This document shows, in pieces, positions 16,399 to 25,046 of a DNA stretch of 64,000 nt. Origin of the DNA: an uncultured Collinsella sp. (GTDB taxonomy: Bacteria > Actinomycetota > Coriobacteriia > Coriobacteriales > Coriobacteriaceae); assembly GCA_900759045.1 (NCBI GenBank), contig CAAETU010000048.1, positions 20,399 through 84,398 of the forward strand, in the 5' to 3' direction. Below the pieces are notes generated by a model. That model had not been told where the DNA came from, did no database searches, and saw nothing but the letters and a program-made list of their open reading frames with translations. The position numbers and the translations under genes are program-made. Positions within the stretch are counted from its first letter, which is position 1; every line of letters begins with the position of its first letter.

Positions 16399-17805
16399 AT
16401 GTTTATCGGAAGAACGGCGGAAATGTCCGAGCTCAATCGACTGTATGGCACGGGCTCCTTTGAGATGCCTGTGATTTACGGCCGCCGTCGCGTGGGTAAA
16501 ACGCGCCTTATCACAGAGTTCATCCAAGGCAAGAAGGCTATTTACTTTCAAGCTCGTCGTAGCAATGCGGAGGCAAACCTGCACGGCTTTAGCCAGGCGA
16601 TACTTGCAGGCTCGGTTGGTGCTGCAGGCGTGTCGTTTCGTAGTCTTGACGAAGCGTTCGATGTATTGGCCACCATGGCTCGCGCGGAACGTTTGATTGT
16701 CGTGATTGACGAGTATCCCTATCTCGCCCAATCGAATCCCGAGATCAGCTCGTTGCTGCAAGACAAGATTGATCACCTGTACAAAGAGACCAGGCTCATG
16801 CTTATCCTGTGCGGGTCGTCGCTTTCGTTCATGGAAGAGCAGGTGCTGGGCTACGAGAGCCCGCTATACGGTAGGCGTACGGCCCAGTTTAAGATCATGC
16901 CGCTCGATTTTACGACGACCCTCGGCCTGTGGCGGGGCATGAGTCGCGAAGACGCTGCAGTTTGCTATGGCATGACGGGCGGCATTCCTGCATATATCGA
17001 GAAAGTCGATCCTGCCGCACCGCTCAAGGACAACATCAAACGTCTTTTTCTTACTCCTACGGGCTATCTCTTTGAGGAGCCGAGTAACCTGCTATTGCAA
17101 GAGTGCCGCAATCCCGAGCAATATGATGCGATCGTGCAAGCAATTGCTCAGGGGCGCTCGAAGATCTCGGAGATTGCGAGCTCTACGGGAATCCCTGCGA
17201 GCAACGTAAAGGGCTATGTGGATAAGCTGGCGTCGCTTGGGATTGTCGAGCGCGAGCTGCCCCTAAACGAGACGAGCAATAAGCGAGCCGTGTATCTGCT
17301 GAGCGACCAGATGTTTAGGTTCTGGTACAAGTTTGTTCCGCAGAACATCGGGCTGATTCAAAACGATATGGCCGAGATGGCGTATAAGCGTATTGAGCCG
17401 TACGTATCGGATTACATGGGTACGGTCTTTGAGCTTATATGCAGGCAATATGTTTACGAACTCGCGCGCGCGGGCCGGCTCGATGTGGTTCCGGCGAGCG
17501 TCGGGCGCTGGTGGGGGACGGATAATCGCACGCATGCGCAGGAAGAAATCGACTTGATTGTTGACGATGGCGAGGGCACTGCGCTGTTTGCGGAGTGCAA
17601 ATGGCGCAGTGAACCGGTAGGCGAGGATGTTCTGGAAAAGCTCGTGTACCGAAGCGAGCTCTTTAGGCGGCAGCATAAAAGCTACGTGATCTTCTCGAAG
17701 CGTGGCTTTACGCAAGGATGTCAGGAAGCTGCGGCGAGCAGGGGAGATGCCAAGCTGATTTCGTTTGCCGAGATGTGCGAGCGGGATAACGCTGCTCGGG
17801 GGTAA
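16399..17805 (+). CDS. Archaeal-type (ATPase_2/DUF234) ATP-binding protein
   Basis: 468 aa. The Walker A motif GRRRVGKT is at 28-35 and a Walker B-like IVVIDEYPYL near 95-104, followed by a sensor-like LCGSSLSFM. A winged-helix region (about 250-290; SKISEIASSTGIPASNVKGYVDKLASLGIV) precedes a DUF234-like C-terminus with a nuclease-like block (EEIDLIVDDGEGTALFAECKWR). This architecture is common and multicopy in anaerobes; its job is unproven but often linked to mobile or defence DNA. The ATG at 16399 follows AAAGGAAGG, itself joined to the 25-bp inverted repeat. Arrays B and C flank the gene. Confidence 0.8.
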   Translation: MFIGRTAEMSELNRLYGTGSFEMPVIYGRRRVGKTRLITEFIQGKKAIYFQARRSNAEANLHGFSQAILAGSVGAAGVSFRSLDEAFDVLATMARAERLIVVIDEYPYLAQSNPEISSLLQDKIDHLYKETRLMLILCGSSLSFMEEQVLGYESPLYGRRTAQFKIMPLDFTTTLGLWRGMSREDAAVCYGMTGGIPAYIEKVDPAAPLKDNIKRLFLTPTGYLFEEPSNLLLQECRNPEQYDAIVQAIAQGRSKISEIASSTGIPASNVKGYVDKLASLGIVERELPLNETSNKRAVYLLSDQMFRFWYKFVPQNIGLIQNDMAEMAYKRIEPYVSDYMGTVFELICRQYVYELARAGRLDVVPASVGRWWGTDNRTHAQEEIDLIVDDGEGTALFAECKWRSEPVGEDVLEKLVYRSELFRRQHKSYVIFSKRGFTQGCQEAAASRGDAKLISFAEMCERDNAARG

Positions 17806-17859
17806 AGCCTGTCCTCGAATGGCTGGAACGGGGCCCTCTGTTGTCGTACTGGCTGCCAG

Positions 17860-18154
17860 CGGAAATTGCATCCCGGAATGAGCGCTCAGACTGGGACGCA
17901 CTTTCCGGATCGGCCCTCAAGAGGAAGATGCGTCCCGGATTCTGGCTCCAGAGTGGGATGCCGTTTCCGGTTGAGGTCTCTGGCGGAAGCTGTATTCCGG
18001 AATCGAGCTTCAGAGTGGGACGTGCTTTCCCGTCAGGAGCTCAAGTGGAAACTGCGTCCCGGATTCAAGCCTCGGAATGGGACGTGCTTTCCGGATGGGC
18101 TTCAAGCGGAAACTGTGTCCCAGAATCGGCATGGCTTCAAGTGGAAAGCGCGTC
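17860..18154. repeat. Palindrome array C: four 48-bp units plus decayed remnant, period 61-62 bp
   Basis: Intact units are at 17860-17907, 17922-17969, 17984-18031 and 18046-18093. A fifth begins at 18107 but its second arm is replaced by a further first-arm copy near 18140 in direct orientation, suggesting decay or recombination. Arm sequences match arrays A and B. Confidence 0.9.
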
Positions 18155-18520
18155 TTAGAATACCGCGCCGGCGTTTTTGGCGGTTGTGGTTGGAAAGGGA
18201 AGCATTGCCTGCACACACGACGACGGCGTGGCGGTGATCCCCATGGCGGCACTTGGGGCGTAGCGGTTTTGCGGGCGTGCCGTGCTTCCTTTACCGAAAA
18301 TCCATTTGGTAAACCAGATGCTCGCGGATAGAATAAAGTTGACGGCAGCCCAAGTGGTGAAGAGCTGGGCAGCGCCGTTGCTTGGTCAAGAGGTCAATGC
18401 CTTAATGGCAGCGACTTGTTATGCTTCGAATGCTGCTTGAGTGCCTCGGAAAGTTCGATAAGCGCCGTGAAGAGCGAGACCAAAGCAACCAAGAGCTCTG
18501 TGAGCTCTGATGGGCCCGGG
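18155..18520 (-). pseudogene. Possible remnants of a small membrane protein gene
   Basis: Reading the minus strand, two adjoining frames look protein-like. One near 18520-18393 reads ELTELLVALVSLFTALIELS and ends at a stop. The next, 18390-18155, includes TTWAAVNFILSASIWFTKW and ends at 18155, but has no usable start and begins just after a stop. They could be pieces of one broken gene. I cannot name a family. The remainder of the 18.16-18.72 kb gap shows no gene. Confidence 0.2.
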
Positions 18521-18547
18521 ATGACCGCTGATTCAAGTCACCGGGCC
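18513..18547. repeat. Hairpin element (family 4), copy 1
   Basis: GGCCCGG and TGAC pair with GTCA and CCGGGCC around CGCTGATTCAA, with CTTTTT a few bases on. A related element with the same CTGA(T/C)TCAAGTCA core lies at 19463-19502, on the other side of the exonuclease gene. Confidence 0.6.
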
Positions 18548-18725
18548 TAAATCTTTTTCATGCATTTGTTGAGTAGAGCGGGCGACTCTCTTGGGGCGGT
18601 CTACATGGCGTGTGCCTGGCGCGCGTGGCATTGCGTCCCGCCTTCATGTCCGCACGGGCGCCTATCCTTACGGCAATGTAGCTGCCTGTGAAACAGGCGG
18701 CAGCTGACGGAGAAAGGCCCTCGCC

Positions 18726-19460
18726 GTGCCAGACAAAAAGACGCCGTGTATCTCGGCTATCGATACGACGAACTTTGCGCGCCAGATCGTGCTGGACTTT
18801 GAGTTTGCGCCGGTGCCAAAGCAGCGCCAGCGCCGTGGACTGCGCAATGAGATTATCGAGGTCGGTGCCGTCAAGCTCGATTACCACGGCAACGTTATGG
18901 GCGAGTTCTCGCAGTTTGTGCAGACGGAATTTACCGAAGGCGTTGCGTTCCCCGTCCGCGAGCTTACAGGGATATCGGCCGTGGACACCGCGATGGCCGA
19001 CCCGCTCTACATGGTGATCAAAAGGCTCAACGATTGGATCGGTCACTACTCCGCCCAGGTGGTTTGCTGGAGCGGGGCAGATCGTCGACAGCTTTTGACC
19101 GAGTGCCAAGCAAAGCACATCGATCTTTCCGCATTTCCTACGGACTGGGCCGACCTGCAGGCGTTTTACATCTGGATTATGGATGTGGGCAGCCACGGGT
19201 GTGTCTCTTTGAGTGACGCGGCGACGTGGTTTGGCATCGAGTTCGACGAGTCGACGGGTCACGCCCATGGTGCCCTGGCCGATGCGCGCGTGACCGCCAA
19301 GCTACTCAAGCAGGTGATGGACAGGGATTACCGCGTGAGCCCGCGCGCTCGGGAAGTTCGCCAGCGGTGGGGGATGGGCGAGCGACCCCAGACGCGCCTT
19401 TCCAGCAAGTGCCCCGAGCTGGGTGACCTGCTGCTGAAGCTGAAGGCGGAGGGGAGGTAG
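18726..19460 (+). CDS. DnaQ-like 3'-5' exonuclease (DEDDh family)
   Basis: 244 aa. ExoI is Asp24/Glu26 (VLDFEFAPV), followed by NEIIEVGAVKL and the PVRELTGIS segment. ExoIII is HGALADARVTAKLL, with the His and Asp of the DEDDh type. It resembles KapD/ExoX-like stand-alone exonucleases rather than polymerase subunits. The start is GTG at 18726 after GGAGAAAGG. It stands alone, flanked by two related hairpin elements, between array C and the restriction locus. Role: DNA or RNA 3'-end trimming; a defence link is only positional. Confidence 0.8.
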   Translation: MPDKKTPCISAIDTTNFARQIVLDFEFAPVPKQRQRRGLRNEIIEVGAVKLDYHGNVMGEFSQFVQTEFTEGVAFPVRELTGISAVDTAMADPLYMVIKRLNDWIGHYSAQVVCWSGADRRQLLTECQAKHIDLSAFPTDWADLQAFYIWIMDVGSHGCVSLSDAATWFGIEFDESTGHAHGALADARVTAKLLKQVMDRDYRVSPRAREVRQRWGMGERPQTRLSSKCPELGDLLLKLKAEGR

Positions 19461-19462
19461 GC

Positions 19463-19502
19463 GGGGCTCCGGGAATGACCTCTGACTCAAGTCAACGGGG
19501 CT
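19463..19502. repeat. Hairpin element (family 4), copy 2
   Basis: GGGGCTCCGGGAATGAC is followed by CTCTGACTCAAGTCAACGGG, giving an imperfect fold-back similar to 18513-18547. It begins 2 nt after the exonuclease stop. The remaining 150 nt up to hsdR hold no further feature I can support. Confidence 0.5.
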
Positions 19503-19651
19503 CATTTTGCTTTCTTTGGAGCTTTCTCACGGGGCTGACTTTACTTCGTCTCATTTCGTATAAAGCGGCTGCTAGATTGCATAGTGATGATAAAATTAAT
19601 CAACTCAACATCAATAGCTGTCGCTTTGCGCAATGAGGGGTTCCGAGACGT

Positions 19652-21982
19652 ATGAACGAGTCTGACACACGGCTTAAACTCATTGATCCTGCGATTATGG
19701 AGTCGTGGGATCGCAATACCCAAGTCTTCACTGAGTATTTCTTTACCAGTGGCGAGATCGTTGTGCGCGGAAGTATGGTCACCCGTAAAGACAAGAAGAA
19801 GGCTGACTACCTTCTGATGTATGCTCCGGGCATCCCTATCGCAATCGTCGAGGCTAAGGATACGGAGCACACCGTTGATGCCGGTCTCCAACAGGGGATG
19901 GGATATGCCCAGCTGCTCGATATTCCGTTTGCGTACAGCTCAAACGGAAAGGGTTTTGTTGAGCACGATTTTCTTACCGGGAAAGAGCGCACTCTTGCCA
20001 TGGACGAGTTTCCCGCTCCGGCGGAACTTTGGACACGATACTCAAAAGCTAAGGGGCTTGAACATCCGTATAGCCAGGAGATTGTGACCGCTCCGTATTA
20101 CCAGGAGCACGGCGGCAATCATCCTCGCTACTATCAGTGCATCGCCATCAATCGTACGCTTGAAGCTATTGCGCGAGGTAAGAATCGCATCTTGCTCGTT
20201 ATGGCAACGGGAACGGGAAAGACTTTTACGGCTTTTCAAATCGTTCATCGCTTGCGACAGACTACCGAGGTTCGTAAGGTTCTCTATCTGGCGGACCGCA
20301 ATATTCTCGTCGATCAGACTATAGACGGCGATTTCAAGCCTCTCAAGAGGGTTACAACCAAGGTCGTAGGTCGAAAGCTCGATTCTGCTTACGAGGTCTA
20401 TTTCTCGCTCTACCAACAGCTTGTTGGAGAAAACGGTGAAGAAATATTCCGCGAGTTCGACTCGGAATTCTTCGATTTGATTATCGTAGACGAGTGCCAT
20501 CGCGGAAGCGCCGCGGCGGACTCCGCATGGCGTAAAGTACTCGAGTATTTCAATTGCGCAATTCAAATCGGAATGACGGCCACGCCAAAGGAGACTGAAG
20601 AGGTTTCAAACATTACCTACTTCGGCGAACCTGTCTATACCTACTCCCTTAAACAGGGTATCGAGGATGGCTTTCTTGCCCCGTATAAAGTTATTCGCCC
20701 TAAGCTGAACGTCGACATTTACGGATACCGTACTGAGGAAGGCGCCGTGGATGATCGCGGCGAAACTCTGCCCAAACGTGTTTTCGAGAAGCAGGACTTC
20801 GACAGCGAGATCGTCATCAAAGAGCGCTACGAGGAAGTTGCCAAGCGGATAACTCAATTTCTAAAGGAGACGGATCGTTACTCCAAGACCATAGTCTTTT
20901 GCGTTGACATCGAGCATGCCGAAAACATGCGACGTGCCCTTGTAAACGAGAACGCCGATATCGTAAGAGATCACCCCACCTACATCATGAAGATTACGGG
21001 TGACGACAGGGAAGGTAAGGCTCAGTTAGATAACTTCATCGACCCCGACGAGAAATACCCGACCATCGTTACGACTTCGAAGCTTCTCACCACTGGCGTT
21101 AATTGCAAGACGTGTAAGGTAGTCGTGCTCGACAACAAGTTCGGTGAGCACGGAATGACGGAGTTCAAGCAGATTATCGGCCGCGGAACCCGTATCTGTG
21201 AGGACTACGACAAACTCTATTTCACTATCCTCGATTTTCGTGACGCATCGCGTTTGTTCGCAGATCCCGAGTTCGATGGTGAGCCTGTTGTTGTGTTTGA
21301 GCCTAATCCGGGTGACCCCATTGCGGACCCGGGTCCCGGCGGCAATGGCGGCAGCCCCGTCCCGCCTCCGCCTCCGATCGTAGACCCACCCGTATTACCG
21401 CCGGACGATCCGTCCTCCCATGTGAAATATCACGTTCATGGGGCCGACGTCTATGTAGTGTCGGAGATGGTGCAGTATTACTCCTCCGATGGCCTTCTTG
21501 TAACTGAGAGCCTTAAGGACTATACGCGAAAAAACATCCTTGGCGAATACGACACTCTTGACCACTTCCTAGCGGCGTGGAACTCTGAACATAAAAAGCA
21601 AGCGATTATCGATGAGCTGCGCGCACGTGGCGTATTCCTGGATGAGCTGCGGCTCGAGACTGGACAGGAGCAAATGAGCGACTTTGACCTCATTTGCCAT
21701 ATTGCTTACGACCAGAGACCTCTTACGCGCAGCGAGAGAGCCAATAGCGTCAAGAAGAAGGGCGTGCTTTATGAGTATGCCGGCGTCGCGCGCGAGGTCC
21801 TTGAAGCACTTCTCGATAAATATGCGACGTCGAACCTCGTAGACTTGGACGATACCCATGTCCTCGACCTCGAAGAATTCCGTCGGTTTGGCAGCCCAAT
21901 GAAGATCGTCGCCGCATTCGGCGGCAAACAACAGTACATTCAGGCAGCGCAGATGCTCGAGGACGAGCTCTATATCGCATAG
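19652..21982 (+). CDS. hsdR: Type I restriction enzyme R subunit (EcoEI-like HsdR)
   Basis: 776 aa. The N-terminal nuclease domain (LIDPAIMESWDRNTQVFTEY; later ADYLLMY and IAIVEAKD with the PD-(D/E)XK Asp, Glu and Lys) is followed by a superfamily 2 motor: Walker A ATGTGKT near 185, DECH box near 279, GMTATP, and motif VI QIIGRGTR. A proline-rich linker (PVPPPPPIVDPPVLPP) leads to the EcoEI-type C-terminal domain that contacts the methylase. HsdR translocates DNA and cuts unmethylated sites. hsdM starts 19 nt downstream. Base composition is clearly lower in GC than the ribosomal genes, consistent with transfer. Confidence 0.93.
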   Translation: MNESDTRLKLIDPAIMESWDRNTQVFTEYFFTSGEIVVRGSMVTRKDKKKADYLLMYAPGIPIAIVEAKDTEHTVDAGLQQGMGYAQLLDIPFAYSSNGKGFVEHDFLTGKERTLAMDEFPAPAELWTRYSKAKGLEHPYSQEIVTAPYYQEHGGNHPRYYQCIAINRTLEAIARGKNRILLVMATGTGKTFTAFQIVHRLRQTTEVRKVLYLADRNILVDQTIDGDFKPLKRVTTKVVGRKLDSAYEVYFSLYQQLVGENGEEIFREFDSEFFDLIIVDECHRGSAAADSAWRKVLEYFNCAIQIGMTATPKETEEVSNITYFGEPVYTYSLKQGIEDGFLAPYKVIRPKLNVDIYGYRTEEGAVDDRGETLPKRVFEKQDFDSEIVIKERYEEVAKRITQFLKETDRYSKTIVFCVDIEHAENMRRALVNENADIVRDHPTYIMKITGDDREGKAQLDNFIDPDEKYPTIVTTSKLLTTGVNCKTCKVVVLDNKFGEHGMTEFKQIIGRGTRICEDYDKLYFTILDFRDASRLFADPEFDGEPVVVFEPNPGDPIADPGPGGNGGSPVPPPPPIVDPPVLPPDDPSSHVKYHVHGADVYVVSEMVQYYSSDGLLVTESLKDYTRKNILGEYDTLDHFLAAWNSEHKKQAIIDELRARGVFLDELRLETGQEQMSDFDLICHIAYDQRPLTRSERANSVKKKGVLYEYAGVAREVLEALLDKYATSNLVDLDDTHVLDLEEFRRFGSPMKIVAAFGGKQQYIQAAQMLEDELYIA

Positions 21983-22001
21983 AGAAAGGTAACGATAGCA
22001 A

Positions 22002-23480
22002 ATGGCACTGGGATCTCTTGTAAAGACCCTGCAGAACATCATGCGTAAAGACGCCGGCATCAATGGCGATGCACAGCGCATTGAGCAAATGACCTGGCTT
22101 TTCTTCCTCAAGATCTACGATGCTAAGGAGCAGGAGTGGGAGTTTCACGATGACTCCTATCAATCCATCATCCCCGAGCGTCTGCGCTGGCACAGCTGGG
22201 CGCATGATGCGAAGGACGGCAAGGCGCTTACCGGCGATGAGCTCCTCGATTTTGTAAACAACGATCTCTTCAAGACTCTCGAGAGCTTAGAGCTTGCACC
22301 TGAGGCACCCCTGTGTCACGTCGTCGTTAAGGCGGCCTTTACTGACGCTAACAACTACATGAAAGATGGCATCCTGCTTCGTCAGGTCGTCAATGAGATT
22401 GACGAGGCGGTTGACTTTACCGAGTACAAAGAGCGCCACGCTTTCGGCGAAATTTACGAGACCATCCTTAAAGACTTGCAGTCCGCGGGCAATGCCGGTG
22501 AGTTTTACACGCCCCGAGCGGTGACCGACTTTATGGCCCGAGCACTTGCGCCCAAGCTCGGTGAGACCGTGGCTGACTTTGCTTGCGGCACAGGCGGCTT
22601 TTTGACGAGCGCCCTCAACATCCTCCGCGACCAGATAGAGACTCCGGCTGATCGCGTGGCCTACACGAGCTCGGTTTATGGCATCGAGAAGAAACAACTG
22701 CCCTATCTGTTGTGCATAACCAACATGCTGCTACACGACATCGACAACCCCAAGGTCTTTCACGATAACTCGCTTGAAAAAGATGTTCGCGAATGGAAGC
22801 ACAAGCCTGATGGCCAGTTTGATGTCGTACTCATGAATCCCCCCTATGGAGGATCTGAAAGCGCGTCAGTGCAAAACAACTTCCCTGTTGCGCTCCGTAG
22901 CTCCGAAACTGCGGATCTATTCCTTGGACTCATCCTTTATCGTCTTAAGCGAGGCGGCCGCGCTGCTGTCATCATTCCGGATGGCTTTCTCTTTGGCCAG
23001 GATAGCGCGAAGACGGAGATTAAGCGTCGCCTGCTTGAGGATATGAACCTGCATACTGTTTTGCGCCTTCCGCAGAGCGTTTTCGCTCCCTACACGAGCA
23101 TCACTACCAACGTTCTGTTCTTCGATAATTCCGGGGCTTCTGAGGGCGTCTGGTTCTATCGCATGGATATGCCCGAGGGATATAAGCACTTTTCTAAGAC
23201 TAAGCCCATTAGGCTCGAACATTTTGCACCTGTAAAGGAATGGTGGGAGAACCGTCGAGATATCGAGGAAGATGGTAATCCCAAGGCAAAGTTCTATACA
23301 GTCGACGAGTTGCGAGACGGCGGCTTCAATCTTGATTTGTGTGGCTATCCACACGAGGAAGAAGAGATTTTGCCGCCCGACGAGCTGATTAGGAGCTACA
23401 AAGAAGAGCGCGCTAAGCTCGACGCCGAGATTGACCAGAAGTTGGCTCGAATTTGCGAGATTCTTGGGATTGAGGCGTAG
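22002..23480 (+). CDS. hsdM: Type I DNA methyltransferase M subunit
   Basis: 492 aa. The N-terminal helical HsdM domain (about 1-130; AQRIEQMTWLFFLKIYD) is followed by the N6-adenine methylase. AdoMet motif I is FACGTGGF near 193-200 and the catalytic NPPYGG is near 278-283. It methylates adenine at the site chosen by HsdS and also protects self DNA. GAAAGG precedes the ATG by about 13 nt. The TAG stop is directly followed by the ATG of hsdS, so the two are translationally coupled. Confidence 0.95.
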   Translation: MALGSLVKTLQNIMRKDAGINGDAQRIEQMTWLFFLKIYDAKEQEWEFHDDSYQSIIPERLRWHSWAHDAKDGKALTGDELLDFVNNDLFKTLESLELAPEAPLCHVVVKAAFTDANNYMKDGILLRQVVNEIDEAVDFTEYKERHAFGEIYETILKDLQSAGNAGEFYTPRAVTDFMARALAPKLGETVADFACGTGGFLTSALNILRDQIETPADRVAYTSSVYGIEKKQLPYLLCITNMLLHDIDNPKVFHDNSLEKDVREWKHKPDGQFDVVLMNPPYGGSESASVQNNFPVALRSSETADLFLGLILYRLKRGGRAAVIIPDGFLFGQDSAKTEIKRRLLEDMNLHTVLRLPQSVFAPYTSITTNVLFFDNSGASEGVWFYRMDMPEGYKHFSKTKPIRLEHFAPVKEWWENRRDIEEDGNPKAKFYTVDELRDGGFNLDLCGYPHEEEEILPPDELIRSYKEERAKLDAEIDQKLARICEILGIEA

Positions 23481-25046
23481 ATGAAGGCAAAAGACCTGAA
23501 GAACTCAATTCTGCAAATGGCGGTCGAGGGCAAGCTTGTGCCGCAGGATCCGAACGACGAGCCTGCCAGCGTCCTTCTCGAACGCATCCGTGAAGAGAGG
23601 CATAAGCTTATCGCTGAGGGTAAGGCCAAGTTCTCTAAAGGCGGGGAGAGCATTATCTATATCGGTTCCGATGGCTCCCCCTATGAGAAGAGGGTGGATG
23701 CCAAGGGTCGCGTGACTAGCGATAAGTGCATCGCGAACGAAGTGCCGTTTGAGGAACTGCCCGAGGGGTGGGCTTGGGCAAGGCTAGAAGATTGCTGCAA
23801 CGCCATTGTTGACTGCCCCCACTCAACGCCTAGCTATCTCGCCGTTGAAACAGGCTACTCGGCGATTGATACAAATTGCATGGATGATAACTGGCACCTA
23901 ACGGGATTGCGTTCATTGTCGCGGGAATCCTATGAGAAAAGGACGAAGCGATATGTTCCGCAAGCTGGCGACATTATTTTTTCTCGTGAGGGCTCGATTG
24001 GACGCTCGGTTATTCTGCATGAAGGAAATACCTGCCTTGGCCAGCGAGTGATGCTTCTCAGCTGTAACGAAGTGCTGTTGTTTAATAAGTACTGTCAAGT
24101 CGCGCTTTCCTCGCCTTATGCATGGAGGCTATATCGTGCTGCAAATATCGGAACGGGCGTAAAGCACATCAATGTTTCAATGATTAAGACGCTGCTTCTC
24201 CCCCTCCCGCCCCTCGCCGAGCAGCGCCGCATCGTCGAGCGCGTCGGCGAGCTCATGCCCCTGGTCGAGGAGTACGGCGGGCTCGAGGACGCCCGCGAGG
24301 CGCTCGACGCCGCGCTGCCCGGCCGCCTGCGCAAATCCGTGCTGCAGCTGGCGGTGCGGGGCGGGCTGGTGCCCCAGGACCCCGCAGACGAGCCCGCGAG
24401 CACCCTGCTCGAGCGCATTCGCGGGCAGCGCCGAGAGCTCGTCGCCGAGAAGAAGATGAAGGCTCCGAAGGGCGGCGAGTCGATCATCTTCGCCGGTTCC
24501 GATGGCCGCCGCTATGAGAAGAGGGTGGACGCAAAGGGCCGCGAGTCCGAGCCAGTCTGCATCGAGGACGAGATCCCGTTCGAGACACCCGAGGGCTGGG
24601 AGTGGGCGAGACTGGGGTCGGTTTTCTCTATGCAGGCTGGCAAGAATATCAAGGCATCACTTTTGTCTGATATTCAGACTGAAAACACTCCATATCCTTG
24701 TTTTGGGGGAAATGGGGTCCGTGGCTTTGTTGCTAAACCCAACGCAAGTGGCGATTTTCCAATAATCGGGCGTCAAGGTGCCCTTTGCGGGAATGTAAGA
24801 CGAGCATCCGGTGACTTCTATGCGACGGAGCATGCGGTCATTGTCCGTTGCTTTCTTGACGCGAATATTGCATGGGCCTGTTTGTTTCTAAACGCGCTTA
24901 ATTTGAACCAGTATGCAACTGCGACAGCACAGCCGGGGCTGGCCGTATCCAAGATATCCGAAGTCTTGATTCCCATTCCGCCCCTGGCCGAACAGCGCCG
25001 AATTGTCGAGCGTTTCGACATGTTGGAGCCACTCGTTACCAATTAA
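23481..25046 (+). CDS. hsdS: Type I specificity subunit HsdS, expressed copy
   Basis: 521 aa with the two-fold HsdS plan. An N-terminal conserved arm (VPQDPNDEPASVLLERI), target-recognition domain 1 (about 100-240), a central conserved spacer (LAEQRRIVERVGELMPLVEE, then a second VPQDPADEPAS arm), target-recognition domain 2 (about 375-500) and a short end. It has no spacer from hsdM. Two stretches, 23661-23789 and 24207-24619, occur inverted in a second hsdS-like gene at 25865-27337. Inversion would exchange one or both recognition domains. The 3' end overlaps the end of the convergent recombinase gene by 11 nt. Confidence 0.93.
   Translation: MKAKDLKNSILQMAVEGKLVPQDPNDEPASVLLERIREERHKLIAEGKAKFSKGGESIIYIGSDGSPYEKRVDAKGRVTSDKCIANEVPFEELPEGWAWARLEDCCNAIVDCPHSTPSYLAVETGYSAIDTNCMDDNWHLTGLRSLSRESYEKRTKRYVPQAGDIIFSREGSIGRSVILHEGNTCLGQRVMLLSCNEVLLFNKYCQVALSSPYAWRLYRAANIGTGVKHINVSMIKTLLLPLPPLAEQRRIVERVGELMPLVEEYGGLEDAREALDAALPGRLRKSVLQLAVRGGLVPQDPADEPASTLLERIRGQRRELVAEKKMKAPKGGESIIFAGSDGRRYEKRVDAKGRESEPVCIEDEIPFETPEGWEWARLGSVFSMQAGKNIKASLLSDIQTENTPYPCFGGNGVRGFVAKPNASGDFPIIGRQGALCGNVRRASGDFYATEHAVIVRCFLDANIAWACLFLNALNLNQYATATAQPGLAVSKISEVLIPIPPLAEQRRIVERFDMLEPLVTN
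23661..23789 (+). repeat. hsdS inverted repeat 1, left arm (129 bp)
   Basis: It matches the reverse complement of 27155-27283 over 129 nt with four mismatches and no gaps. It encodes GSDGSPYEK through the PEGWAWARLE segment just before recognition domain 1. Confidence 0.92.
24207..24619 (+). repeat. hsdS inverted repeat 2, left arm (413 bp)
   Basis: It matches the reverse complement of 26328-26740 without gaps at roughly 90% identity. It encodes the central conserved spacer and second arm of HsdS, up to the start of recognition domain 2. Confidence 0.9.

Noticed and set aside
14442..18154. CRISPR array
   Set aside because: Units are palindromic, degenerate and 48 nt long with spacers of only 13-14 nt, and there are no cas genes.
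14442..18154. Integron cassette array with attC sites
   Set aside because: The fold-back units resemble attC in size, but they occur in strings of three to five per gene and no IntI-type integrase is present. The only tyrosine recombinase belongs to the hsdS locus.
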